The translations under genes were made by a program, and so were the position numbers. The notes under the pieces are model-generated. The model did not search any database, had not been told where the DNA came from, and saw only the letters and a program-made list of their open reading frames with translations. Of a stretch of 45,120 bases of DNA, positions 14,485 through 22,888 are shown one piece after another; the first letter of the stretch is position 1, and each line of letters opens with the position of its first letter. Source of the DNA: Deltaproteobacteria bacterium (lineage in GTDB: Bacteria; Desulfobacterota; Desulfobacteria; Desulfobacterales; SURF-15); NCBI GenBank assembly GCA_019309565.1, contig JAFDFZ010000028.1:1-45120 (forward strand), read 5' to 3'.

Positions 14485-15567
14485 TCAAATATAACCTGCT
14501 ACCAGATCTCCGACCTCGCTTGTTGTGTAACCCATCTTACCGGCGGAAAGGCTTTTGAGCCGGGTGCCGGTAACCTTTTTGACTGCATCTTCGATCCCTT
14601 TGGCTGCTTCCACCTCTCCCAGGGTCTCCAGCATCATGGCGCCCGCGCAAATGGCGGCCAGAGGGTTAATGATATTTTTGCCGGTGTACTTGGGGGCGGA
14701 GCCACCGATTGGTTCAAACATACTGACCCCCTGTGGGTTGATGTTGCCGCCTGCTGCAATGCCCATGCCGCCCTGGGTCTCAGCGCCCAAATCGGTGATG
14801 ATATCGCCGAACATGTTTGTGGTAACCAGCACGTCGAACCACTGGGGACTTTTGACCATCCACATACAGGTGGCATCCACATGATAATATTCTCGTTTTA
14901 CATCCGAATATTCCTGCTCGCCGATCTCATGAAAAACGCGTTCCCAAAGATCAAAAACATAAGTCAGCACGTTGGTTTTGCCCACCAGTGCCAGGGTATT
15001 GACCTCGCCTTTGCCGCGGGCTTTTTTCCCGAACTTCCTCGCATATTCAAACGCATACCGCAGGCAGCGTTCCACCTGAAAGCGGTTGTAAACCATGCTT
15101 TGCACCGCTACTTCATGGGCCGTGCTCTTCATGGAGACACCCCCGGTGCCGGTATAGATTCCGCCTGAATTTTCGCGGATCACCACATAGTCGATGTCCT
15201 CGGGGGATTTGTCTTTTAGAGGAGTTTCCACCCCCGGATAGAGTCGCACTGGTCGCAGGTTGATATATTGATCAAGCTCGAAACGAAGCCTTAACAAAAT
15301 GCCTTTTTCAAGAATGCCCGGTTTGACATCCGGATGTCCTATGGCACCAAGATATATTGCATCAAACCGGCGCAGTTCGTCCACCGCGCCCTCCGGCAGC
15401 ACCTCGCCGGTACGCAAGTAACGATCGCCTCCAAAATCAAAATCGGTCATCTCCAGCTTAAAGCCATATCGGCCTGCTGCCTCTTGCAGCACTTTGCGCC
15501 CTTCGTTGATTACTTCGGGCCCGGTTCCGTCTCCCGGAATCACGGCAATCCTATAGGTATTAGTCAT
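14485..15567 (-). CDS. Isopropylmalate/isocitrate dehydrogenase family protein, probably LeuB-type
   Basis: 360 residues covering the whole beta-decarboxylating dehydrogenase fold. RIAVIPGDGTGPEV is the N-terminus and RFELDQYINLRPVRLYPGVE the substrate loop region. YVVIRENSGGIYTGTGG, LVGKTNVL and VTTNMFGDIITDLGAETQGG (metal-binding Asp) follow, then MFEPIGGSAPKYTGKNIINP (NAD site). The Asp-Gln-Tyr form of the loop resembles LeuB of actinobacterial type and tartrate/D-malate enzymes, so the substrate is uncertain between 3-isopropylmalate and another malate derivative. No leuCD is adjacent. AAAGGAGACC precedes the ATG. Confidence 0.8.
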   Translation of the reverse strand: MTNTYRIAVIPGDGTGPEVINEGRKVLQEAAGRYGFKLEMTDFDFGGDRYLRTGEVLPEGAVDELRRFDAIYLGAIGHPDVKPGILEKGILLRLRFELDQYINLRPVRLYPGVETPLKDKSPEDIDYVVIRENSGGIYTGTGGVSMKSTAHEVAVQSMVYNRFQVERCLRYAFEYARKFGKKARGKGEVNTLALVGKTNVLTYVFDLWERVFHEIGEQEYSDVKREYYHVDATCMWMVKSPQWFDVLVTTNMFGDIITDLGAETQGGMGIAAGGNINPQGVSMFEPIGGSAPKYTGKNIINPLAAICAGAMMLETLGEVEAAKGIEDAVKKVTGTRLKSLSAGKMGYTTSEVGDLVAGYI

Positions 15568-16186
15568 CTTTGGTCTCCTTTATCATTTTCCTCTGAACGA
15601 ACATGCCTTTTTCATACATGCGTCTTTTCGCATTAACCACCATCGGATCACAGGGATCGCAATAGTAAATAGTCCTGCCCAAGGGGGATCAGGTTTTCGC
15701 TGCTGGAATTTCGATTAGATACTATGTACTTATGATGACAGTCAAGAAAGTATTACACACCCAAAAAGAAAGTCGGTCAACGTTTCGTCCTCTTCGGGCT
15801 GAGGAAACGCAGGGCTTAGTTCCACTCGTTTTAACCTTTGTGCTGCCTGAGCAATAGCTGCACCAATGGAATCGAATGGGTCACATGCCAGCGGTTTTCC
15901 GCTTTCGGTCTGATTTACATTAGAATTTTAAACACATCCATAAAACTTGGACTAAAAAATGTGCTTCCGATTCATTCTGCATCATCCTCAGGCGGATACC
16001 CTAGCTCCATTCCGGCGTTTTCAATATTTCAGTACGTCCGGGTGTTGTTTGATATACCGTAATAGCCGAACGTTTCAGCAAAAATTTCCCTTGACTTATG
16101 CATGAAACTATATTTTTTTACTGTTTACAGCATTAGATTTCTTTCCATGCACATTCTATCCGGCTGTTACAATTCCTTAAACGGAA
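15568..16186. other. Intergenic region, possible minus-strand gene remnant
   Basis: About 620 bases between divergent genes. On the minus strand 15742-15927 is open for 61 codons and reads like protein (DPFDSIGAAIAQAAQRLKRV, then PQPEEDETLTDFLFG), but there is no start codon and an in-frame TAA lies just upstream; I do not recognise it. Further up, ENAGMELGYPPEDDAE (near 15975-16022) is another short protein-like piece in a different frame. Together they suggest a broken gene. The TRAP operon promoter should lie at the right end; I see no convincing -35/-10 pair. Confidence 0.35.
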
Positions 16187-16228
16187 TTGATGTTGTTTAA
16201 CCATCAACTCATTAAAAGGAGGTTCGCA

Positions 16229-17215
16229 ATGAAGAAGCTGTTTTTGATCACACTGGCCGTTGTTCTTTCATTTTGCCTTGTAACGCAGGTTTCGGCAAAA
16301 AAGGCACGTATTCTGAAATTTTCTAGCATCCATGAACCCTATCATGTCTCAGCCATTACCGCAGATAAATTTGCAGCGCGGGTCAACCAGCTTACAAACA
16401 ATGAGCTTGAGGTTCAGGTATACCACTCCCGGCAACTGGGAGATGCCAGGCAGAATGTTGAGAATGTTCGAAATGGAAGTCTGGCTTTCACCTCTGTTTC
16501 CATAGCCAACTTAAGCCAGGTTATTCCCACCATGGACATGTTCTCGCTTCCGTACATTTTTAAAAACGATGATCATTACTGGTACTGCATTCAGCACCCC
16601 AAGATTGAAGAATTCATGAAACAGCTTGAGCCCAAGGGTATAAAGATCGTGAGCTGGATCACCTCAGGTGCCAGGAGTCTTTTTACCCAGAAGCCGGTTA
16701 GAACCCCTGCGGATCTGAAGGGTATGAAAATTCGTGTCATGGCATCTCCGGTAATGATCAACACCATGAAGGCCCTCGGCGCAAGCGGCGTGCCCGTAGC
16801 CTGGGGGGAGTTGTACAATGCTCTTCAGACCGGGGTTGTGGACGGTGCAGAGAACAATCCACCGTCGCTGATCTCCATGAAATTTTACGAAGTATCCAAA
16901 TATTTTACCTTAGATGAGCATATGCGCATCCCGGACGTGAACATCGTTTCAACACGGGTATTTAACAGGCTTTCCAAATCCCAGCAAGAGGCTATTATGC
17001 GAGCAGGCCTTGAGGCGACGCATTTCATGAGAGGAGCCTGGTTTGAATCCGAACGCGTTTCCGTGGAGAAACTGAAGAAACTTATGTCCGGAATTATTGA
17101 GCCTGATAAACAGCCCTTTATGGATGCTGTCGCCCCACTTGTAAAATCAGAGGCTAAACGGCTCAAGGTAGAGGAGATGGTAAACTGGATTTTGGAAACC
17201 GGTAAACAATTTTAG
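16229..17215 (+). CDS. dctP: TRAP transporter substrate-binding protein (DctP family)
   Basis: Start at ATG 16229, with AAAGGAGG seven nt upstream. The 328-residue product has a Sec signal peptide (MKKLFLITLAVVLSFCLVTQ, cleaved after VSA). Typical DctP features are YHSRQLGDARQNVENVRNGS, ISARS-like WITSGARSLFTQKPVRTPAD, LKGMKIRVMASPVMINTMKA with the substrate-binding Arg, and WGELYNALQTGVVDGAENNP. It binds an organic acid in the periplasm and hands it to DctQM, encoded downstream. The substrate (often a C4-dicarboxylate, 2-oxo acid or aromatic acid) cannot be told. Confidence 0.9.
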   Translation: MKKLFLITLAVVLSFCLVTQVSAKKARILKFSSIHEPYHVSAITADKFAARVNQLTNNELEVQVYHSRQLGDARQNVENVRNGSLAFTSVSIANLSQVIPTMDMFSLPYIFKNDDHYWYCIQHPKIEEFMKQLEPKGIKIVSWITSGARSLFTQKPVRTPADLKGMKIRVMASPVMINTMKALGASGVPVAWGELYNALQTGVVDGAENNPPSLISMKFYEVSKYFTLDEHMRIPDVNIVSTRVFNRLSKSQQEAIMRAGLEATHFMRGAWFESERVSVEKLKKLMSGIIEPDKQPFMDAVAPLVKSEAKRLKVEEMVNWILETGKQF

Positions 17216-17237
17216 GTAGCTGTCTCCTGTGCATAAA

Positions 17238-17266
17238 GGGGGGAGTCTTAAAATCAAGCCTCCCCT
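17238..17266 (+). other. Intercistronic hairpin between dctP and dctQ
   Basis: GGGGAG and CTCCCC arms with a loop of about 14 nt lie in the 87-bp gap after dctP. There is no T-run, so this is more likely an mRNA-stabilising or attenuating hairpin that gives dctP more protein than the membrane subunits, a common pattern in binding-protein operons. Confidence 0.4.
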
Positions 17267-17302
17267 GAATCGGTTTCCCATCATAAAAAAATATACGGAA
17301 AA

Positions 17303-17794
17303 ATGCTGGAACTATTTGATCGATTTTTGGATTTCATATCGCTGATAGTCAAATGGGTCATGCTTGTCATGACCATCTGTATTTTCATTATCATCTTATT
17401 TACAGTATTCACTCGATACATTTTTGACTTTGTTACTTCCTGGTCAGAAGAGGTGCCAAGATATCTTCTTGTTTGGATAGGTTTCCTGGGCGCTGCGCTT
17501 GCGGTCCAACAAAAAGAGCATATCGGCTTTGATTTCATTTTTAATCTCCTACCGGCGACCGGCCGGAAAATACTCGCCTTGGTGCTGAATTTAGGGATCT
17601 TCATTATCGGCCTTATCATGCTGGTATATGGAATCGATTTCGTAAAGCAGTTCGGCGGCGACTGGATGGAATCCATTCCGTTTACCAATATCTGGTTCTA
17701 TATTTCATTACCCGTATCCGGCGCTTTGATAATTCTCTATGTGGTTAGGGACGAAATTACCGGCCTTATCGATCTTTTCTCCCCAAAAGAGTGA
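17303..17794 (+). CDS. dctQ: TRAP transporter small membrane subunit (DctQ family)
   Basis: 163 residues with four hydrophobic segments: about 10-35 (LIVKWVMLVMTICIFIIILF), 47-68, 87-108 (LVLNLGIFIIGLIMLVYGI) and 125-146. SWSEEVPRYLLVWIGFLGAA, with AVQQKEHIGFDF after it, is the family signature. It forms the small Q subunit in the inner membrane with DctM. No strong ribosome site precedes 17303 (ACGGAAAA). It ends 5 bp before dctM. Confidence 0.88.
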   Translation: MLELFDRFLDFISLIVKWVMLVMTICIFIIILFTVFTRYIFDFVTSWSEEVPRYLLVWIGFLGAALAVQQKEHIGFDFIFNLLPATGRKILALVLNLGIFIIGLIMLVYGIDFVKQFGGDWMESIPFTNIWFYISLPVSGALIILYVVRDEITGLIDLFSPKE

Positions 17795-17799
17795 TATTC

Positions 17800-19086
17800 A
17801 TGACTATTTTCCTTGCCATATCTATTTTCCTGATTCTATTGATGGTCAATATGCCGATATCCTTTGCCATTGGTATTGGAGCCGTCATTTCCGGTCTTAC
17901 GCTTTGGGATGTGGATAATGCGACCATTGTTCAAAGAATGCTTGCAGCCATCAACGTCTTTCCACTGCTTGCAGTTATTTTTTTTATCTTTGCAGGCGTT
18001 CTTATGGCGCGCGGGGGGGTTTCCGGCAGGCTGGTAAGGCTGGCCGAGGTTATCGTAGGACGCATACCGGGCGGAATGGCACATATCAACATCCTTTCTT
18101 CCATGTTTTTTGGAGGAGTTTCTGGATCTGCGGTAGCGGATGTTTCTTCAATAGGAGCCATGCTGATTCCCGCAATGGAAAAAGACGGATACAGCAAACC
18201 GTATGCAACAGCCGTAACGCTTACATCTGCGATTATGGGCCCCATTATTCCACCCTCCATTGCAATGATCATATTCGCCCATGTGGCAGGCTCGGTGTCC
18301 ATTGCAGGCCTTTTTTTAGCAGGAGCCATACCTGGGGTGCTGATCGGTTTCGGGCTCATGCTGGTGGCCTTTGTTCATGCAAAACTCTATCACCATAAAG
18401 TAGTGCCCTCTATTTCCCTTAAAGAGAAACTGAAACGGGTCGTTGACGGTATGGCCGGGCTTACCACCATCGTAATCATATTGGGTGGTATCACCTCCGG
18501 AGTATTTACCGCCACCGAAGCCGGGGCTGTGGCTGCTTTTTATGCTCTTATCCTGACGGTGGGGGTATACAAGACCATCAAACTGCGCGATCTCGCCGGT
18601 ATTCTGTATGAATGCTGTATCATTAATGCGGTGGTGCTTTTTCTAGTGGCAACAAGCTCCGTTTTCACCTGGATCCTCACATATGAGAATTTTCCCACCA
18701 TGATATCAGACACCTTACTTGCCATTACGGAAAACAAATACCTGATCCTGTTTATGCTGAATGTGCTGCTGCTGTTTCTGGGTATGTTCATAGACCAGAC
18801 ACCGGCCATCATCATGCTTGTACCCATCTTTCTGCCTCTGGCGCAAAAGCTTAACATTCACCTTATCCACCTGGGTGTAATTGTTGTGATCAATCTCTCT
18901 TTCGGGCTCATCACACCTCCGGTGGGAACTTCTCTTTTCGTAGGGTGCAGGATAGCGAATCTTCCTGTTACTGCCGTGGTGCGTCCCATGCTGCCTTTTC
19001 TGCCGATTATGATCGCTATACTGTTTTTAGTCACCTATGTGCCGTCGATTATCATGTGGCTTCCGACTGCGTTCGGTTTTGCCTAA
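17800..19086 (+). CDS. dctM: TRAP transporter large membrane subunit (DctM family)
   Basis: 428 residues starting at ATG 17800; an in-frame GTG at 17791 overlaps the dctQ stop and is less likely. The protein is almost entirely hydrophobic with about a dozen membrane segments. SSMFFGGVSGSAVADVSSIG, GPIIPPSIAMIIFAHVAGSV and SFGLITPPVGTSLFVGCRIA are DctM signatures. It is the sodium-coupled channel subunit and completes the dctPQM operon. No terminator hairpin with a T-run was seen after the stop. Confidence 0.9.
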   Translation: MTIFLAISIFLILLMVNMPISFAIGIGAVISGLTLWDVDNATIVQRMLAAINVFPLLAVIFFIFAGVLMARGGVSGRLVRLAEVIVGRIPGGMAHINILSSMFFGGVSGSAVADVSSIGAMLIPAMEKDGYSKPYATAVTLTSAIMGPIIPPSIAMIIFAHVAGSVSIAGLFLAGAIPGVLIGFGLMLVAFVHAKLYHHKVVPSISLKEKLKRVVDGMAGLTTIVIILGGITSGVFTATEAGAVAAFYALILTVGVYKTIKLRDLAGILYECCIINAVVLFLVATSSVFTWILTYENFPTMISDTLLAITENKYLILFMLNVLLLFLGMFIDQTPAIIMLVPIFLPLAQKLNIHLIHLGVIVVINLSFGLITPPVGTSLFVGCRIANLPVTAVVRPMLPFLPIMIAILFLVTYVPSIIMWLPTAFGFA

Positions 19087-19233
19087 GAGGCGAATTGACA
19101 GGAAAGAGACAGATGAGGGGGACGCGTATTGATATATGGATAAATACCCTTCACCAACATATTAATACCCTCATGTTATATATTGAATTAGAAATTGTCG
19201 TTTCCTGCCCTTATAGCTGAAAAAAACCATTGA

Positions 19234-19452
19234 ATGGTTAAGGTCAAAAGCAAGAAAGAGGTATCTATCTCTCAACTGATTAGCGAAGGAATTGGCTCTT
19301 ATCGTTCCTGTGAGGAGCGACTTCCCGAAGATAGAAAAAACAGCGCCCTTGCTGCTGTCGGGCGCTTTTCATCAGGCACTTCTGACGTATCAGAGAGGCA
19401 TGACCACTATTTGGCCAGGGCCTTTGATAAAGAGGCCAGCAATGGAGCCTAA
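19234..19452 (+). pseudogene. CopG-like antitoxin remnant of a decayed PIN TA module
   Basis: A 72-codon frame whose second half, AAVGRFSSGTSDVSERHDHY plus LARAFDKE, is the typical C-terminus of antitoxins paired with PIN toxins. VSISQLISEGI is helix 2 of a ribbon-helix-helix domain, but the preceding strand and helix 1 are reduced to about 10 residues (MVKVKSKKE), so the DNA-binding part looks partly deleted. The start at 19234 has no good ribosome site. The stop overlaps the start of the toxin remnant by 11 nt, as in a working operon. Confidence 0.55.
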
Positions 19453-19582
19453 AAGGGTTTTTGTGGATACATCGGCTTTCTATGCCTTGATGGATCGCTC
19501 CGACAGGAACCACAGCAAAGCAGCTCTTTTGTGGAAACATTTGCTGCAAGAGGAGTACTATTTGCTAACCAGCAACTATTAG
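19442..19582 (+). pseudogene. PIN-domain toxin, truncated after 46 residues
   Basis: MEPKRVFVDTSAFYALMDRS, then DRNHSKAALLWKHLLQEEYY, is the N-terminal third of a PIN toxin with the first Asp. TAG follows LLTSNY, exactly where intact proteins continue with the conserved Glu helix, and no downstream frame carries the missing C-terminal motifs, so about 85 residues are deleted. Together with the upstream remnant this is a dead TA pair. Confidence 0.7.
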
Positions 19583-19720
19583 AAAAGATCATAAGCAAAA
19601 TTTACACCTGCCACCAAGACACAAATACTCAAAGAAAGAATGGAAATTATATCCTTTATGTCTTGGCGTCTTTATGGCGGATTTTTTTAAGTTCCCCGAA
19701 AGATCGGGATTTACCCCTTT

Positions 19721-19752
19721 TTGGGTCGTAGCCTTTTGTGAAGCCCAATTGC
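19721..19752 (-). repeat. Dispersed repeat, copy 1 (inverted relative to 24567)
   Basis: On the minus strand this reads GCAATTGGGCTTCACAAAAG and continues GCTACGACCCAA. The plus strand at 24569-24599 carries almost the same sequence, differing at four or five central positions. It lies between the dead toxin and the dead molybdopterin oxidoreductase gene. Confidence 0.6.
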
Positions 19753-19798
19753 TCCAACCGGCTTGTCCGGGTTAGGTCTTAATAAGGGAAATCAGCCG

Positions 19799-21152
19799 AT
19801 GCCTGTTAAAAAGCCCACTGTATGTCAGATATGCGGTTGCAACTGCAGGCTTCTTGCCACAGTTGACCATGGAAAGATCGTTGCTGTTGAGGGAGATCCT
19901 GCTGCTCCCCAAAACAGGGGCGGCATCTGCATCAAGGGAAAATATTCTCCAGAGATCCTTTATGCACCTGACCGGCTTCGAACTCCGTTAAAAAGAACAG
20001 ACGACAAATCAGGGTTTGAACCCATCGGATGGGACCGGGCGCTAAAGGAGATCGCCGGTCGACTTAAACAATTCAAAGACACATACGGTGCTCAGTCTCT
20101 TGCCATTTATCGGGGCCGATCCACCCGGTTTATCGATCGGATCATCATCTCTGCGCTTGCTCGGCTTTTCGGCACACCCAACGTAACAGGAGTCTGGACG
20201 CTTTGTGTAGGGCCGAAGGTACTCGGATACCAGGCAACCTTTGGCACACCGCTTTTTCCGCGCAATGATTTTAAAAATGCAAGATTGATCGTGCTGTGGG
20301 ACACAAACCCGCCGGTTACGAAAATGCACCGGTATTTTCAACTCCCCCAGGACATTCGCTCCGCCCTCAACCAGGGAGCAGAGCTTGTCGTTATTGATCC
20401 AAGAAGACACCGATTTGCCGGCAACGCCACATTACATCTGCCCTTCACACCGGGAACAGATACGTATTTAATAATGGCCTTGATAAGAATCATTGTTGAA
20501 AGAGGCTGGGTTGATCTTTACAGAAACACCGCATTGGAACAGCACACTTGGTATTGAAAACCGTGCCATCGCCTCACCGATATGGCAGAAACGCTATCCG
20601 CTTGCAGCAGATGGTTCCCAGGCATTGACAAATGCCATGATCCACGGAGAACCGTATCTTGTCAAAGCGCTTATCTGTGTTTCCGGAAACCCTGTGGCTG
20701 CGCTTCCTCATACCGAAAACACGCTTAAAGCATTGCGCAATCTGGACCTGCTTGTTGTAAACGATCTTTTCATGACAGAAACAGCACGGGAGGCGGACTT
20801 CGTTCTGCCCGGGACTACTTTCTTTGAAAAATGGGGATATCCCGATTTCCCACAGGCGGAAGATACCTGTGCCTGCAATTCCGAATTTCCCTATCGACTG
20901 GTTACGGGCTACAGGATCGATGCCTTCAATCACTCACAGCACCGAAACATCTCGGAGCTTCTTCGATACTGTCCGGTCCCCGAAGCAGAAATACCGCCTG
21001 AAATCGCCGTTACCCTTGATGTAACGACCGGAGACCTCGTTCTGATCGAAACCCGAATCGGCACCGTGAAAATGAAGGCAAAAATCGTTGAAGGAATGAA
21101 CCCGCTCACCGTATGCATCCTCCATGGTTTGGTCGGAAGAATGGAATACTAA
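19799..21152 (+). pseudogene. Molybdopterin oxidoreductase, internally deleted and frameshifted
   Basis: The gene starts at 19799 with AGGGA upstream. The N-terminal part has the 4Fe-4S site CQICGCNC...GGICIKG and the next domains (YSPEILYAPDRLRTPLKR, IDPRRHRFAGNATLHLPF) up to RGWVDLYRNT near 20528. The frame then changes and homology resumes far downstream in the family alignment (SGNPVAALPHTENTLKALRN, TETAREADFVLPGTTFFEKW). A second, in-frame gap joins YPDFPQAEDTCACN to YRLVTGYRIDAFNHSQHRN, the molybdopterin-dinucleotide-binding C-terminal domain. What remains is about 450 codons of an enzyme normally near 700. The substrate is unknown. Two deletions and a frameshift make it non-functional. 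Confidence 0.8.
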
Positions 21153-21252
21153 CCGTTTGGTGGACGATAGGCTTTGCGATGAAATATCCGGAACACCGGG
21201 ATATAAGGCAATTCCCTGTCTGATTCGAAAACCTGATCTGTGAAGGATACGA

Positions 21253-21483
21253 TCATTCCAGGATTTCAAGAACAGCCCGCTTGCGTTCTTTTGCCGCCAC
21301 TGCGGTTAAAATCGTGCGAATGGCATCGGCCGTACGGCCCTGTTTCCCGATGATTTTTCCGATGTCATCCTTGGCGACTCTCAATTTAAATACGATCACT
21401 CTGTCGCCCGGTATTTCCGACACCGATACCGCCTCCGGTCGATCAACCAGTGCCTTTGCGATATATCCGATTAAATCCTTCAT
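21253..21483 (-). CDS. khpA: KH-domain RNA-binding protein (KhpA/YlqC family)
   Basis: 76 residues from ATG 21483 ([20 protein letters not shown]), preceded by GAGGAG; the open frame continues upstream but without family similarity. [20 protein letters not shown] carries the GxxG loop (GKQG) of a type II KH domain, followed by [20 protein letters not shown]. KhpA binds RNA and in Gram-positives affects cell elongation and sRNA function. It usually sits next to rpsP or rimM; here it is alone, downstream of the LeuDH-like gene. Confidence 0.9.
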   Translation of the reverse strand: MKDLIGYIAKALVDRPEAVSVSEIPGDRVIVFKLRVAKDDIGKIIGKQGRTADAIRTILTAVAAKERKRAVLEILE

Positions 21484-21732
21484 CGCTCCTCGCATAACCA
21501 TGCCGTTTCTTAAACGACCGAATTGTGGGTTCCAATGATGACCAAAACGGACGGCCAAATTCTATTTTTAGACACTATCCTGAACTTGAACAATTTTCAA
21601 CAACGGGATTAAGTTCGCTTTAAAGTCTTTTCATATCAATTTAGATATTTGAAAAAATGCCCCGTCACCGGTGAAATTCCTTTTTTCAGCGGGAAAAACT
21701 CGAAAATAAGAGTTTACCCCTTAATTTAGCAT

Positions 21733-22809
21733 CTACCCATCTGCATATTTTTTGACTTCTGCAACCTTACGGATTCTTTCCTCGGCCATTCGATCCGCTG
21801 CCTGAAAGGTTGGAATATTATCCCGATCGGCAATTTCAAATACCCGCTTAAGGTTTTCATAGATCCGAGAGACCTTCTCCCTGCCACGCTCATGGTTTAC
21901 AGCCCCTGTGCCCAATCGGTCAGTATCGTAGATGGTTCCACCGGCATTTGCAATGTAATCGGGGGCATAGAGTAGCCCCTTGTCTTCCAAAAGCTGTCCG
22001 TGGCGTTCCTTCTTTAACTGATTGTTGGCACTGCCACAGATAATCCTGCATTGCAGCCGATTCAATGTTTCATCGTTTATAATGCCTCCCAAAGCACATG
22101 GGCAGAAGATATCACTGTTTACATCATAAATCGCTTCGGGCGCCGCCCTTTGCACATCGTATTTCGAAACCACGGCTTCGACCTTCTCCCTGTCTATGTC
22201 CGTTACAACCAACCGGGCTCCCAGCTCATGAAGTTGTTCAACAATATTGTGCCCCACCGCTCCAAGACCCTGAACGGCAACCGTCTTGCCGTCAATATCG
22301 TCCGAACCGTAGATGCGATTACAGCATGCCATCATGGCGCGGATCACACCGAATGCGGTCATGGGAGCGATATCTCCGGCACCCCCTAAATAGGTTGGAA
22401 GCGTGACCACATGCTCGGTCTCCATTCGAATGTACTCCATATCCTTTAAGGTAGTACCCACATCTTCACCGGTAATGTATTTTCCCCCCAGGCGGTTGAT
22501 GAATCTGCCAAGGAGCCTGAAAATCGGCTCCCGGTCTTTTCGCCTGGGATCATCGATGATAACGGCTTTTCCACCACCAAGGTTGACGCCAGCGGCAGCA
22601 TATTTATATGACATACCACGAGAGAGGCGCAGAGCATCTTCTATGGCCGCCATCTCATTCTCATACCGCCACATGCGGCATCCGCCGGTTGCAGGCCCAA
22701 GGGTTGTGTCGTGAATGGCAATGATGGCTTTGAAATTAAGGGATCTATCCTGGCAAATAAACACATGTTCATGGTCGTATCTTTCCATGTGTTCAAAAAT
22801 GGAGTCCAT
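21733..22809 (-). CDS. Glu/Leu/Phe/Val dehydrogenase family, leucine dehydrogenase-like
   Basis: 358 residues, the length of leucine/valine dehydrogenases. TTLGPATGGCRMWRYENEMA is the substrate region, with MSYKYAAAGVNLGGGKAVII (Lys69 and Lys81 as catalytic and substrate-binding lysines). GEDVGTTLKDMEYI and the dinucleotide loop VAVQGLGAVGHNIVEQLHEL follow, then ANAGGTIYDTD. It reversibly deaminates branched-chain amino acids to 2-oxo acids with NAD. GGAGGGC precedes the start. It stands just downstream of a DUF362 gene in the same direction, perhaps as one transcript. Confidence 0.87.
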   Translation of the reverse strand: MDSIFEHMERYDHEHVFICQDRSLNFKAIIAIHDTTLGPATGGCRMWRYENEMAAIEDALRLSRGMSYKYAAAGVNLGGGKAVIIDDPRRKDREPIFRLLGRFINRLGGKYITGEDVGTTLKDMEYIRMETEHVVTLPTYLGGAGDIAPMTAFGVIRAMMACCNRIYGSDDIDGKTVAVQGLGAVGHNIVEQLHELGARLVVTDIDREKVEAVVSKYDVQRAAPEAIYDVNSDIFCPCALGGIINDETLNRLQCRIICGSANNQLKKERHGQLLEDKGLLYAPDYIANAGGTIYDTDRLGTGAVNHERGREKVSRIYENLKRVFEIADRDNIPTFQAADRMAEERIRKVAEVKKYADG

Positions 22810-22888
22810 ATTCGCCCTCCTTTATCAGTTCAGATTTGACATTTTTGAAGACCCCACACTCTCCTGCCCCGGGGCAGGAGAAAGGCGC

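Noticed and set aside
14017..15168. 383-codon plus-strand open frame
   Set aside because: Antisense to the dehydrogenase and methyltransferase genes; no family motif and improbable composition.
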